From Pseudoxanthomonas sp. SE1 (lineage in GTDB: Bacteria > Pseudomonadota > Gammaproteobacteria > Xanthomonadales > Xanthomonadaceae), in NCBI RefSeq assembly GCF_029542205.1, contig NZ_CP113783.1, positions 2,719,001 through 2,783,000 on the forward strand: a DNA stretch of 64,000 nt, given 5' to 3'. Below the pieces are notes generated by a model. The model was not told the origin of the DNA and made no database searches. It was given only the letters and a program-made list of their open reading frames with translations. Made by a program: the position numbers and the translations under genes. Below, one piece after another: positions 54,215-62,428 of the stretch (position 1 is its first letter; each line of letters opens with the position of its first letter).

Positions 54215-56230
54215 TTGTCGCGCACGTCCGTTTCCCCCCGCCGCACCCGCCGGCTGCCCTTCGCCCTGTTCCTGGGCGCTGCGTCGCTTACCGCCCTGAC
54301 TGCCGCCAGCGCCGCCAGCGGCCTGTTCGGGCTTCGTGCCCAGGCCTTTGCATCCCATGCATGGATCCAGGCCGAAGATGAATTCGCCGAGTTGCGCCAG
54401 GATACGCGCGACCACGTCCTGCGCTTCTGGACGCGCGCTTCCGCCAACACCCGGCTGGCCCGCCGTGCGCGCGAACGCGCTGCCACCGGCACGCCCACCA
54501 GCACCAGCACGGCCAACCCCGTCGTCCTCACGCCGGTAGCGCCCACCGTGGATTCAACCCCGGTCCTGAGCAGCGGCGGGCGGATCAGTTCGAATTCCTC
54601 CCGGCCACGGCTGGTGAACCTGCCCATGCCGGTGCCGGCGGTCGACAAGTCGTCCGCTGCCTACACCCGCTTCAAGGGTTGGGTGGATGCGGCCGTCGCC
54701 GGCAACCGCGGCTACGGCTTCAGTGCTGCCGAGGCCGCACTGATGTACCAGATCTCGCCTGAAGCAAAGTACTGCACGCTGGCCGTCAGCATGGTCGAAG
54801 CGCAGGTCAGCGCCGCGGAATCCGCGATCGCTTCCGGCGGCCGTCCAGCCGTGGCGGGGGATTCCTACCTTGAGGTGGGCCCGATGATCGCCGATCTGGC
54901 GTCCACCATGACCGCCTGCGGCGGCAGCATCACCGCCAGCCAGCGCACCCGCTGGTCCGCGTATGCGGAGCAGGCGGTGTGGAACGTGTGGAACTACAAC
55001 AACGCCCAGTGGGGCGGTCGCAGCCATCCGTGGTCCGGCTGGTCGGTGAACAATCCCGGCAACAACTATTACTACAGCTTCGTCGAAGCGACGATGTACT
55101 GGGCGCTGGCCAGCGGCAACGGCACCTGGTTCAACTTCCTGCGCGACAACAAGCTGCCTGCGCTGCAGACCTACTTCGCCCGGCTGCCCGGTGGCGGCAG
55201 CAGCGAAGGCACCGGTTATGGCACCTCGCACATGCGGCTGTTCTCGCTGTACCGCATCTGGCGCGATGCGACCGGCACCGATCTGGCCAACGCCAACAGC
55301 CACGCGTCCGACAGCATTCCGTACTGGGTGCACGCCACGGTCCCCACGCTGGATCGCTTCGCGCCGATCGGCGACCAGGCGCGCAGCTCGGTTCCCGACA
55401 TCTACGACTACCACCGCCGCCTGATGCTGGAAGCGCGTTCGGTGGCGACCAATCCGGTCGTGCAGAACCAGGCGACCTGGTGGCTCAACAACATCTCCAT
55501 CGCACGCATGGGCTCGGGCTTCAACTATCGCTACGACCTGCTGCCCACCGGCACCACGGCCGCCGTACCGCCGGAGCTGATCTACCACGCCCGAGGCACC
55601 GGACACCTGTTCGCACGCACCGGCTGGACGCGTGACGCGATGTGGCTGGCGATCGTCGCCGGTCCCTACAACGAGAGCCACGCCCACCAGGACCAGGGTT
55701 CGTTCACGCTGTTCTCCGGCGACTGGCTGGCGGTCACGGCCAACATCTGGAGCCACAGCGGCATCAACCAGGGCACCGATGTGCACAATCTGGTGCGCTT
55801 CGTCCGGAATGGCACGGTGGCGCGCCAGTGCGAATCGACCACGCGGGCCTCGACGCTCACGGTCAATCCCGGCAGCGGCGGCGCGTTCACGGCAGATGCC
55901 AACCTGACGCCGGCGTTCTGCAACAGCGACGCCGTGACCAACTGGCGCCGCAACTTCACTTTCGCCAACCGCCGCCTGACCGTCCGAGACACCTTCAGCA
56001 TCACCAGCGGCACCACCGCGACGTTCCAGGTGAACGTGCCGGTCGCGCCGACGCTGGTGAACAGCCGCGAAGCCACCGCAGGCCGCCTGCGCGTGCGCGT
56101 GCTGGAGCCGGCCAACGCCACGATCAACAGCAATTTCAGCTCGGGCAAGTACGTCGAGGACGGCGCGCGCTTCCGCATCGACGTGCAGGGCGGCACCACT
56201 GGCTACGTCGTCGAATTGAGCGAGATCTGA
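54215..56230 (+). CDS. Heparinase II/III (alginate lyase)-like protein, paralogue 2
   Basis: A 671-residue paralogue of the previous gene. The best start is TTG 54215 with AGGAGA 8 nt upstream; a GTG at 54185 is the alternative. A basic n-region (SPRRTRRLPF) and hydrophobic segment form the signal peptide, followed by a longer N-terminal region (about 40-150) that the first paralogue lacks. From about residue 155 the two proteins align throughout: NPGNNYYYSFVEATMYW, GGGSSEGTGYG, IPYWVHATVPTLDRFAPIGD and GPYNESHAHQDQGS are shared. It ends 8 nt from the convergent glycosyltransferase gene. Confidence 0.83.
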   Translation: MSRTSVSPRRTRRLPFALFLGAASLTALTAASAASGLFGLRAQAFASHAWIQAEDEFAELRQDTRDHVLRFWTRASANTRLARRARERAATGTPTSTSTANPVVLTPVAPTVDSTPVLSSGGRISSNSSRPRLVNLPMPVPAVDKSSAAYTRFKGWVDAAVAGNRGYGFSAAEAALMYQISPEAKYCTLAVSMVEAQVSAAESAIASGGRPAVAGDSYLEVGPMIADLASTMTACGGSITASQRTRWSAYAEQAVWNVWNYNNAQWGGRSHPWSGWSVNNPGNNYYYSFVEATMYWALASGNGTWFNFLRDNKLPALQTYFARLPGGGSSEGTGYGTSHMRLFSLYRIWRDATGTDLANANSHASDSIPYWVHATVPTLDRFAPIGDQARSSVPDIYDYHRRLMLEARSVATNPVVQNQATWWLNNISIARMGSGFNYRYDLLPTGTTAAVPPELIYHARGTGHLFARTGWTRDAMWLAIVAGPYNESHAHQDQGSFTLFSGDWLAVTANIWSHSGINQGTDVHNLVRFVRNGTVARQCESTTRASTLTVNPGSGGAFTADANLTPAFCNSDAVTNWRRNFTFANRRLTVRDTFSITSGTTATFQVNVPVAPTLVNSREATAGRLRVRVLEPANATINSNFSSGKYVEDGARFRIDVQGGTTGYVVELSEI

Positions 56231-56238
56231 CCCGCCCT

Positions 56239-57162
56239 TCAGGGGCAGGCGTGAGGCCGCCGCCCGCGCGCGCGCAGGCGGCGGCGCATGTCCAGCACGG
56301 GAACGGGGACGCAGCTGATCGACATCAGGCCGATGCGTTCCAGTGTCGGCCGTGCAAACAGCGCCGGCAGCAGCAGGCGACGTGCCGGCCGCAACCGGCG
56401 CGCATGGATCAGGTGGCGGGCGAATTCCGTGCGGATCGCCCGCACCTTCCATCCCACCATGGCCGCAGGCAGCGACAACTGATCGCCCAGCGTCTCGGCG
56501 TTGTGGATTTCCGCAGCGGCGCAGCGTTCGATACGGCTGGTCAGGCTGCCTTCCACGGGCGTGTAGTGCCCCACCAGGCCAGCGCAGGCACGTAACCGCC
56601 AGCCCGCGTGCGCGATGCGCAGCCACAGACTGTAGTCCTCCGCACCGATCAGCTCGCGCGCTTCGAAGAAGCCACCGAGAGTATCGAAGACATCGCGGCG
56701 CACCACGCTCATCGACGTGCATATCCGGTTGCAGCGCCACAGCAGGTCGAAATCCATGTCCGCCGGCAGCGCCAGGCGATCCTCGCGCGCACCCCCATGC
56801 AGCAGACCGGCACGCGGGTCCGTCGCCAATGGCATCTGCGCCTGCATCTTGTGCGGCAACCACGTGTCGTCCGCATCCAGGAACGCCACCCACGCAGCCG
56901 AGGTCGCGCGCACGCCTGCATTGCGCGCGCTGGCAGGCCCACCATTGGGCTGTCGCAGCAGGTCGACGACGCCGCCATAGCCCGCCACGATGCGCGCCAC
57001 CTCCTCGCCATCCGGGGAGCCATCGTCCACCACCACGATCTGGCGTGGCGGCAAGGTCTGCGCCACCACGCTGTCCAGCGCGCGCGCCAGCGTGCCGGCG
57101 GCCTGGTAGGCCGGGATCACCACGGCGTAGTCCGGAACCGTCACGGGGGAAGACGATGCCAT
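56239..57162 (-). CDS. Family 2 glycosyltransferase
   Basis: A 307-residue enzyme with a GT-A fold. It begins YAVVIPAYQAAGTLARALDS, has the nucleotide-binding VVVDDGSPDGEE (about 35-46), NGGPASARNAGV and the metal motif FLDADDTWLP (about 87-96), then the acceptor-side GAEDYSLWLR. No membrane segment is present. The start at 57162 gives the normal N terminus; the longer frame extends into the upstream gene. It is the last gene of the minus-strand half of the exopolysaccharide locus. Confidence 0.9.
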   Translation of the reverse strand: MASSSPVTVPDYAVVIPAYQAAGTLARALDSVVAQTLPPRQIVVVDDGSPDGEEVARIVAGYGGVVDLLRQPNGGPASARNAGVRATSAAWVAFLDADDTWLPHKMQAQMPLATDPRAGLLHGGAREDRLALPADMDFDLLWRCNRICTSMSVVRRDVFDTLGGFFEARELIGAEDYSLWLRIAHAGWRLRACAGLVGHYTPVEGSLTSRIERCAAAEIHNAETLGDQLSLPAAMVGWKVRAIRTEFARHLIHARRLRPARRLLLPALFARPTLERIGLMSISCVPVPVLDMRRRLRARGRRPHACP

Positions 57163-57164
57163 GC

Positions 57165-57956
57165 TCACGCCAGCCTTGAGACGGGACGTCGCTTGAGCAG
57201 CGCGTGCGCGATGTAGTGCAGCATGCACCACGCCGACCGCGGCCACGGCAGACTCTCGATGTCGCGGTAGATCCGCCACTGCCAACCGGCGGCGCGCAAC
57301 TTGTTCGACGACACCGAACCTTCGCGGACGAGGTAGTACGCCAGCGGCCGCTCATCCGGCACGCGTTCGGCATGGCCGGCGCGGCGCACGCGATCCAGCC
57401 AGAACACGTAGTCCTCATGCCCCATCTTCTGGAACGCCACCTCGCCCAGTGAGCGTTCGTAGATGCCGGTCAGGTTGCCGATGCGGTTGCTGTAGAGCAT
57501 GCCGGCATAGTCCACGCGCGCCGGGGGCAGCACGGTCGCCAACGGCCTGCCGTCCTCGCCGACACGCTGGTAGGCGGTGTAGCACACGCGTGCACCGGTA
57601 CGCTGCATGTGTTCCAGCTGCAGGGCGAGCTTGTCGTGTGTCCACCAGTCATCGCTGTCCAGGAACGCGACATGGCTTCCGCGTGCGGCCTGCAACCCCC
57701 GGTTGCGTGCAGCGGCGACCCCTCCGTTGGCCTGGTGGATCGCCACCACGCGCGGATCGCGCGCTGCGTATTCGTCCATGATCGCCGGCGAACCGTCGCG
57801 TGACCCGTCATTGACCAGGATCAGCTCCAGGTTCGCGTGGCTTTGCTGCAGGACCGAATCGATGGACCGGCGCATCGTGGCCTCTGCGTTGTACACAGGC
57901 ATCACCACGCTGACCGTCGGCGCATCCACAGCGGAATCTGGCCGGATGCCCGTCAC
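57165..57956 (-). CDS. Family 2 glycosyltransferase
   Basis: A 263-residue GT-A enzyme. VSVVMPVYNAEATMRRSIDS opens the domain, followed by LILVNDGSRDGSP, NGGVAAARNRGL and the metal motif FLDSDDWW, then HEDYVFWLDRVRRAG. The start is GTG 57956, overlapping the preceding stop codon (GTGA), and the next glycosyltransferase gene begins 2 nt after its end. It is probably one of the enzymes that build the repeat unit. Confidence 0.9.
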   Translation of the reverse strand: MTGIRPDSAVDAPTVSVVMPVYNAEATMRRSIDSVLQQSHANLELILVNDGSRDGSPAIMDEYAARDPRVVAIHQANGGVAAARNRGLQAARGSHVAFLDSDDWWTHDKLALQLEHMQRTGARVCYTAYQRVGEDGRPLATVLPPARVDYAGMLYSNRIGNLTGIYERSLGEVAFQKMGHEDYVFWLDRVRRAGHAERVPDERPLAYYLVREGSVSSNKLRAAGWQWRIYRDIESLPWPRSAWCMLHYIAHALLKRRPVSRLA

Positions 57957-59149
57957 GCGGCCGCCTGTGCCACCTTGCCACCTGCCCATGAAGCACGCGG
58001 AGCGGGCAATGCGTAGTCGCGGTAATCGCCGGGATTGCCCTGCATGCCCGCCTCTGCCGCCTTGACGATGTTGTAGGCCTCGCGCGCGGTGACGTAATGC
58101 AGCACGTACCGCTTGCCATCGTTGTAGGCGGATTCGAGGTAATCGTGCATCGCATCGACCGGTGGACCGAGCAGCGTATCGATGTCGCCTTCCTGCGTGC
58201 CGTGGGTATGGATCTTCACGAACAGCCAGTCGGGCCTGCCCTGCACGTGGACGCCCGCGCGCACCCAGGCATCCACCCGTTGCGGCGTCGGCGGCTGGCC
58301 CCTGCGCACATCGGCATTCTCGATGCGCGGGATGATGCCCATGCGTCGATCCTTCCAGTTCAGGCCAAGCGGCCCCTGGATGAGCATCAGGTCGCCACTC
58401 GCCCGTCCACCGACGCGGACCGGCACGCCCTGGTCGTGCGACTTCGGCGCATGCGGATCGTCGGTGGCGTAGTAGATGCTGTTGATGGTGCTGGTCTGGG
58501 TGTCGCTGGGTGCGGAGGGCAGCGTGAAGTCGGCGTAGCATCCCAACTCCCGCAGCAGGATCAGCTCGTTGTCCAGGCCGCACCAGCGACCGTCGGGCCG
58601 GGAATTGTCCAGGCACCAGTTGCCGTGGATGAAACCGAAGCGGAGTTCGCCCGTGGCCGGATCGCGCGGCAGCGCGCCGTGACGCTCGTGCAGCACGCGG
58701 CAGAAGCGCGACATGCCTTCCTTGAAGTTGGCTTCGGTGTCGTTGTCGTGGTGCAGGTGCACTTCGATCTCGCCATAGCCTTCCGTACACAGCGCGGAGA
58801 GCTTGTCGAGGTATTCCGGCACGTACTCCTCTTCGGGATAGAAGAAGCTGTGCTGGGGCGGCCGGCCATCCGCATCCCGGTGGCGTCCGGCCAGCGTGCG
58901 GTAATCGCGGCACCAGCGGTCCACGCGCTCGCGCTGCGTCGCTTCATCGGCGCCATGCCACATGGGCTCGAAGTGGTCGACGAAGCAGAACATCACATGC
59001 ACCGGACCGTCCACGGCGCGCATGCGCGGGCGACGCAGGTAGCTGCCGATCCAGAGTTCCATGTTGCGCGAACGCAGCAACTTCCAGACCGCCAGCACGG
59101 TCGCCATGATCACGACGGCCAGTCCCGCCAGCCACATCACACCGTCCAA
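57953..59149 (-). CDS. Membrane-anchored protein of unknown function, possible polysaccharide deacetylase relative
   Basis: A 398-residue protein with one N-terminal membrane helix (about residues 4-22) and a large domain that would face the periplasm or cytoplasm. Conserved-looking His/Asp motifs are MFCFVDHFEPMW (near 53), EVHLHHDNDTE (near 130), GFIHGNWCLDNS (near 172) and VKIHTHGTQE (near 315). Their order and spacing recall the NodB/deacetylase superfamily (Asp, His-x3-5-His, late His), but the standard TFDDGP motif is absent, so I do not assign an activity. It is placed between a true NodB-type gene and two glycosyltransferases. Confidence 0.75.
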   Translation of the reverse strand: MDGVMWLAGLAVVIMATVLAVWKLLRSRNMELWIGSYLRRPRMRAVDGPVHVMFCFVDHFEPMWHGADEATQRERVDRWCRDYRTLAGRHRDADGRPPQHSFFYPEEEYVPEYLDKLSALCTEGYGEIEVHLHHDNDTEANFKEGMSRFCRVLHERHGALPRDPATGELRFGFIHGNWCLDNSRPDGRWCGLDNELILLRELGCYADFTLPSAPSDTQTSTINSIYYATDDPHAPKSHDQGVPVRVGGRASGDLMLIQGPLGLNWKDRRMGIIPRIENADVRRGQPPTPQRVDAWVRAGVHVQGRPDWLFVKIHTHGTQEGDIDTLLGPPVDAMHDYLESAYNDGKRYVLHYVTAREAYNIVKAAEAGMQGNPGDYRDYALPAPRASWAGGKVAQAAA

Positions 59150-59250
59150 GCATCCCCCTGTCGTTGCCGGCGCGTGGTCGCGCCATCGTCACTCCAGAAA
59201 ACGCGACAACGCGGATGCACCGGCCATCCCTCGCCGGTGTGCGGCATGGA

Positions 59251-59892
59251 TCAATGCACGTGCGGCAGGGCGCGGAGATCGAAGCCCTGGGATTTCCATG
59301 CGGGTATCAGCTGCTGCAGCAGTTCGAGCGAATGCTCGCTGTCATCGTGCATCAGGATGATGTCGCCACCGCGCGGCGGATGGCGCCCGATCGTCTCGAG
59401 CAGCTCCGGCACCGGACGGCGGCTGTAGTCCAGGCTGTCGTACGACCAGTAGTCGATGCGGTGCCGGCGACCCACGAGCCGCGCCAGCATCGGCACGCTC
59501 AACACGCCGCGGGGTGGCCGGAATGCGTGGCGTGCGCGGCCATCGATGCCCTGCAGGAGTTTCTCGGTGCGATCGATCTCCTCCATCTGCTGCCCCAGCG
59601 TCAGCGATTCGAAGACCGGATGCGAGTACGAATGGTTGCCCAGCGTGTGCCCTTCCGAGGCGATGCGGCGCGCGAGCGCATCGTGCCGTTCCACCTCGCG
59701 CCCCACCAGGAAGAAGCTGGCCTTGGCATCATGCTCCGCCAGCAGATCCAGCAACGGCGGTGTGTGGGCGGGATGCGGGCCATCGTCGAACGTCAGGTAC
59801 AACGCGCGCCGCTCCCCGCTCGGGCCGGCGGTCGACAACCAGCCGTTCGGCAGGAACCGCAGCAGTTTCAGTCGTCGTGGGCGCGGATTCAT
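59251..59892 (-). CDS. NodB-type polysaccharide deacetylase
   Basis: A 213-residue enzyme that likely removes N- or O-acetyl groups from the polysaccharide. The NodB motifs are in order: TFDDGPH (about 34-40) with the catalytic base and metal Asp, HSYSHP (about 87-92) with both metal His residues, RPPRG (about 125-129) and DIILMHD (about 179-185) with the catalytic His. No signal peptide is evident; the N terminus is basic. It precedes the 398-residue gene by 101 nt. Confidence 0.9.
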   Translation of the reverse strand: MNPRPRRLKLLRFLPNGWLSTAGPSGERRALYLTFDDGPHPAHTPPLLDLLAEHDAKASFFLVGREVERHDALARRIASEGHTLGNHSYSHPVFESLTLGQQMEEIDRTEKLLQGIDGRARHAFRPPRGVLSVPMLARLVGRRHRIDYWSYDSLDYSRRPVPELLETIGRHPPRGGDIILMHDDSEHSLELLQQLIPAWKSQGFDLRALPHVH

Positions 59893-59922
59893 GGCGATCA
59901 GGTTACCGGGAAACCCAGGGGT

Positions 59923-61074
59923 TCATGAGAGGCGTCCCTGCACGGCCATCGCACCGGATGACATGTCCTGGCCATCATCCTCGTAGAGGCCATGGTACCG
60001 CTCGGCCATGGTGCGGAACGAAGCTTCCGCCTGCGCCCAGGCCTGGCCTGCCCGGCCCATCGTCGCGGCACGGTCGCCGCCGCGCAGCAGCGCGATCAAT
60101 GCCGTGGCGAGCGCTGCCGCGTCCCCCGACGGCACCAGCCGGCCATTCACGCCCTCGCGGACGATCTCGCGGTTGCCGCCCACATCGGTGGCCACGATGG
60201 GAAGCCCGGCAGCGCACGCCTCCAGCAGCGCGATCGAATAGCCTTCGCTGGAAGACGACAGCGCGAACACTTCCATGCCCATCAGCAGGCGCGGCACGTC
60301 ATGGCGGTCGCCGAGGAACCTGACGGCGTCCGCCAATCCGGCCTGGGTGGCCTGGGCTTCCAGTGCCTCGCGCAAGGGGCCATCGCCGACGATGGCCAGT
60401 ACGGCTTCCGGCACCTGCACGCGGACCTTGGCGAAGGCGCGGAGCAGCAGCGCGTGGTCTTTCACCGGCTGCAGGCGCCCCACGGTCCCGATGATCCGGC
60501 TGCCCGCCGGCCAGCCAAGCTCGGCAGCGAGCGTCCGGCGTGCATCCGGATCAGCGGAACGGAAGCGCTCCAGCCGGATGCCGTTCGGCACGGCCAGCAG
60601 GCCATGCCGCGGATGCACGCCCTCCTCGGCGAACCGCTCGCGCGCCGCTTCGCACACCGCGACCGCGTAGTCGGTGAAGCGCATGCTCTGCCGGTACAGC
60701 CATTCCTGGCGACCGCTGCGCGAGCGCCCTCCCATGCCGTGGCGGGTGTTGATGCGGCACTTCACCGGAAGACCCAGCGACGCGATGACGGCGTAGTAGT
60801 GCGCCATCGCGTTGTGCGTGTGGATGACCGCGTCGGGCGACTGCCGCAGCAGTTCACGTGCGCGACGCAGCGCACGCAGGTCCAGGCCCGGTTGCTTGCC
60901 GCATGCATCCACCCGGACACCGCTGGCCAGCAGTTCCCTGGCCAGCAGGCCCAGCTTGAACAGGCAGATGACCCGGCACTGGTGGCCCGCCTCGCGCTGG
61001 CTCGCGATCAGGTCCACCACGGTGCGTTCCAGGCCGCCCCGATCAAGGTTCTCGACGAAATGCACGATCTCCAC
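59923..61074 (-). CDS. Family 4 glycosyltransferase
   Basis: A 383-residue GT-B enzyme. The start is GTG 61074 with AGGA 7 nt upstream, 7 nt after the CapK-like stop; it gives (M)EIVHFVENLDRGGLERTVVDL, a typical opening of GT4 proteins, including those of PEP-CTERM-type loci. The C-terminal half has GTVGRLQPVKDH, VGDGPLREALE and the nucleotide-sugar site SSSEGYSIALLEACAAGLPIVATDVGG with the ExxxxxxxE pattern. The donor sugar cannot be told. Confidence 0.92.
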   Translation of the reverse strand: MEIVHFVENLDRGGLERTVVDLIASQREAGHQCRVICLFKLGLLARELLASGVRVDACGKQPGLDLRALRRARELLRQSPDAVIHTHNAMAHYYAVIASLGLPVKCRINTRHGMGGRSRSGRQEWLYRQSMRFTDYAVAVCEAARERFAEEGVHPRHGLLAVPNGIRLERFRSADPDARRTLAAELGWPAGSRIIGTVGRLQPVKDHALLLRAFAKVRVQVPEAVLAIVGDGPLREALEAQATQAGLADAVRFLGDRHDVPRLLMGMEVFALSSSSEGYSIALLEACAAGLPIVATDVGGNREIVREGVNGRLVPSGDAAALATALIALLRGGDRAATMGRAGQAWAQAEASFRTMAERYHGLYEDDGQDMSSGAMAVQGRLS

Positions 61075-61081
61075 GCTCTTC

Positions 61082-62428
61082 CTACCCTCCGAGTTCCGAC
61101 ACGGTGACACGCTGCTTGCCGCTGGGTGTCAGCGGGATCTCGTCCGTGAGGCGGAAGTTCAGGGCGACACTGTCGCCCACGACCTTGACCAGTTCGCCCC
61201 GCACTTGCTCGATGACGCCAGCGTCGAAGCCTGCGTCCGGCACGATCAGGATCTCGAACGCATCCAGTTGTTTCTGCACCACCTGGTAGCGCCGGATGCC
61301 GGTCGCGCCCAGGAAGGCATACACCACGTACTCGCCCGGCACGAACCGGCCATCGCGCGTGCGCAATGCATCCAGCTTCCGCCCGTCCACGCGCGCAAGC
61401 CTTGGCAGTCCGCGTCCGCATGCGCACTGGCCGTGGCCGGGCGTGGCCAGGTCGCCATTGACATACCGGAGCAGTGGCATGCCCAGGTTGTGCAGGTCGG
61501 TGATCACCAGTTCGCGCGGGCCTTCTCCGCCCACGCTTTCGCCATGGCCAAGCTCCACCTTCAGATGGTCCGCGTTGACGTGCAGGCCATCGCGGTGCTC
61601 GCATTCGGCGGCGATCAGCATGAATTCGCGGCAGCCGTAGGTGTTGTAGGCCGGCGCGCCGAAGGCCTGTTCGATGCGTGCGCGCTGCGTGTCATGCAGC
61701 GCCTCGGCGGCGCCCAGGATGCGCAGCGGCGCATGCACCCGGCGACCGGTGGCGATCAGCCAGTCCGCCATCTCCACGATGGGCGCCACGTAGGACACGA
61801 TGGTCTCGGGCTGGAAACGGTCGATCGCATCGGCGTACTCCGCCATGCGCGTGCGGTCCATTTCGAAGGCATTGAGCATGCGGCGGTTGAACGCCCCATG
61901 GAAAAGGAGGTCCTTGCGCTTCTGCGCGCCGAGCGGCGTGCCCCACAGGTAGAGGGAGCGCTGCCCCAGCCGGGCGCCGGCCCATCCGTAGCCACGCCAC
62001 ATGATCGCCACGCGACGTTCGTAGCTGTCGCGGGTGTAGCCGAACTTCAAGGGTTCGCCCGTCGAGCCGCCGGTGGTCTTGTAAAGCAGGCCGGCACGCT
62101 GCGGGCCGGCGATCAAGCGCTCGAAGTTGGCGCGGATCGTGGGCTTGTCCAGCACAGGCAATCGAGCGTAGTGCGCGGGATCGCGGATGTCCTCCGGTGC
62201 GGCAATGCCAAGCCCGGCCCAGGTTTCCCGGTAGTACGGCACGTGCTCCCAGCAATGGCGTAGCAGGGCCTGCAGCTTCTGCCACTGCAGCGCATCGATC
62301 TGTTCCGGCGCCAGCCATTGCTGCTGTTCGTACTCGCGCAGATACGACAGCGTCTTGCGTCCGCGCAGGCCGGATTCGTACGCGGGGAAAAGCACGTGGC
62401 GGAACAGGGATTCGTAGAGACCCGTCAT
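61082..62428 (-). CDS. CapK/phenylacetate-CoA ligase-like protein
   Basis: A 448-residue adenylate-forming enzyme relative. The ATP-binding motif is KTTGGSTGEPLKF near residue 113, YGCREFMLIAAEC near 248 matches the adenylate-binding motif, and NGDLATPGHGQCACGRGLP near 335 with the following RVDGRKLD is typical of CapK-type proteins. Members occur in many capsule loci and may attach amino or acyl groups to sugars, but few have been tested. ATG 62428 overlaps the flippase stop codon (ATGA). Confidence 0.88.
   Translation of the reverse strand: MTGLYESLFRHVLFPAYESGLRGRKTLSYLREYEQQQWLAPEQIDALQWQKLQALLRHCWEHVPYYRETWAGLGIAAPEDIRDPAHYARLPVLDKPTIRANFERLIAGPQRAGLLYKTTGGSTGEPLKFGYTRDSYERRVAIMWRGYGWAGARLGQRSLYLWGTPLGAQKRKDLLFHGAFNRRMLNAFEMDRTRMAEYADAIDRFQPETIVSYVAPIVEMADWLIATGRRVHAPLRILGAAEALHDTQRARIEQAFGAPAYNTYGCREFMLIAAECEHRDGLHVNADHLKVELGHGESVGGEGPRELVITDLHNLGMPLLRYVNGDLATPGHGQCACGRGLPRLARVDGRKLDALRTRDGRFVPGEYVVYAFLGATGIRRYQVVQKQLDAFEILIVPDAGFDAGVIEQVRGELVKVVGDSVALNFRLTDEIPLTPSGKQRVTVSELGG

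Noticed and set aside
54554..57418. A 954-codon minus-strand frame across the second lyase gene and a glycosyltransferase gene
   Set aside because: It covers two real genes in other frames and shows no domain; it results from high GC content.
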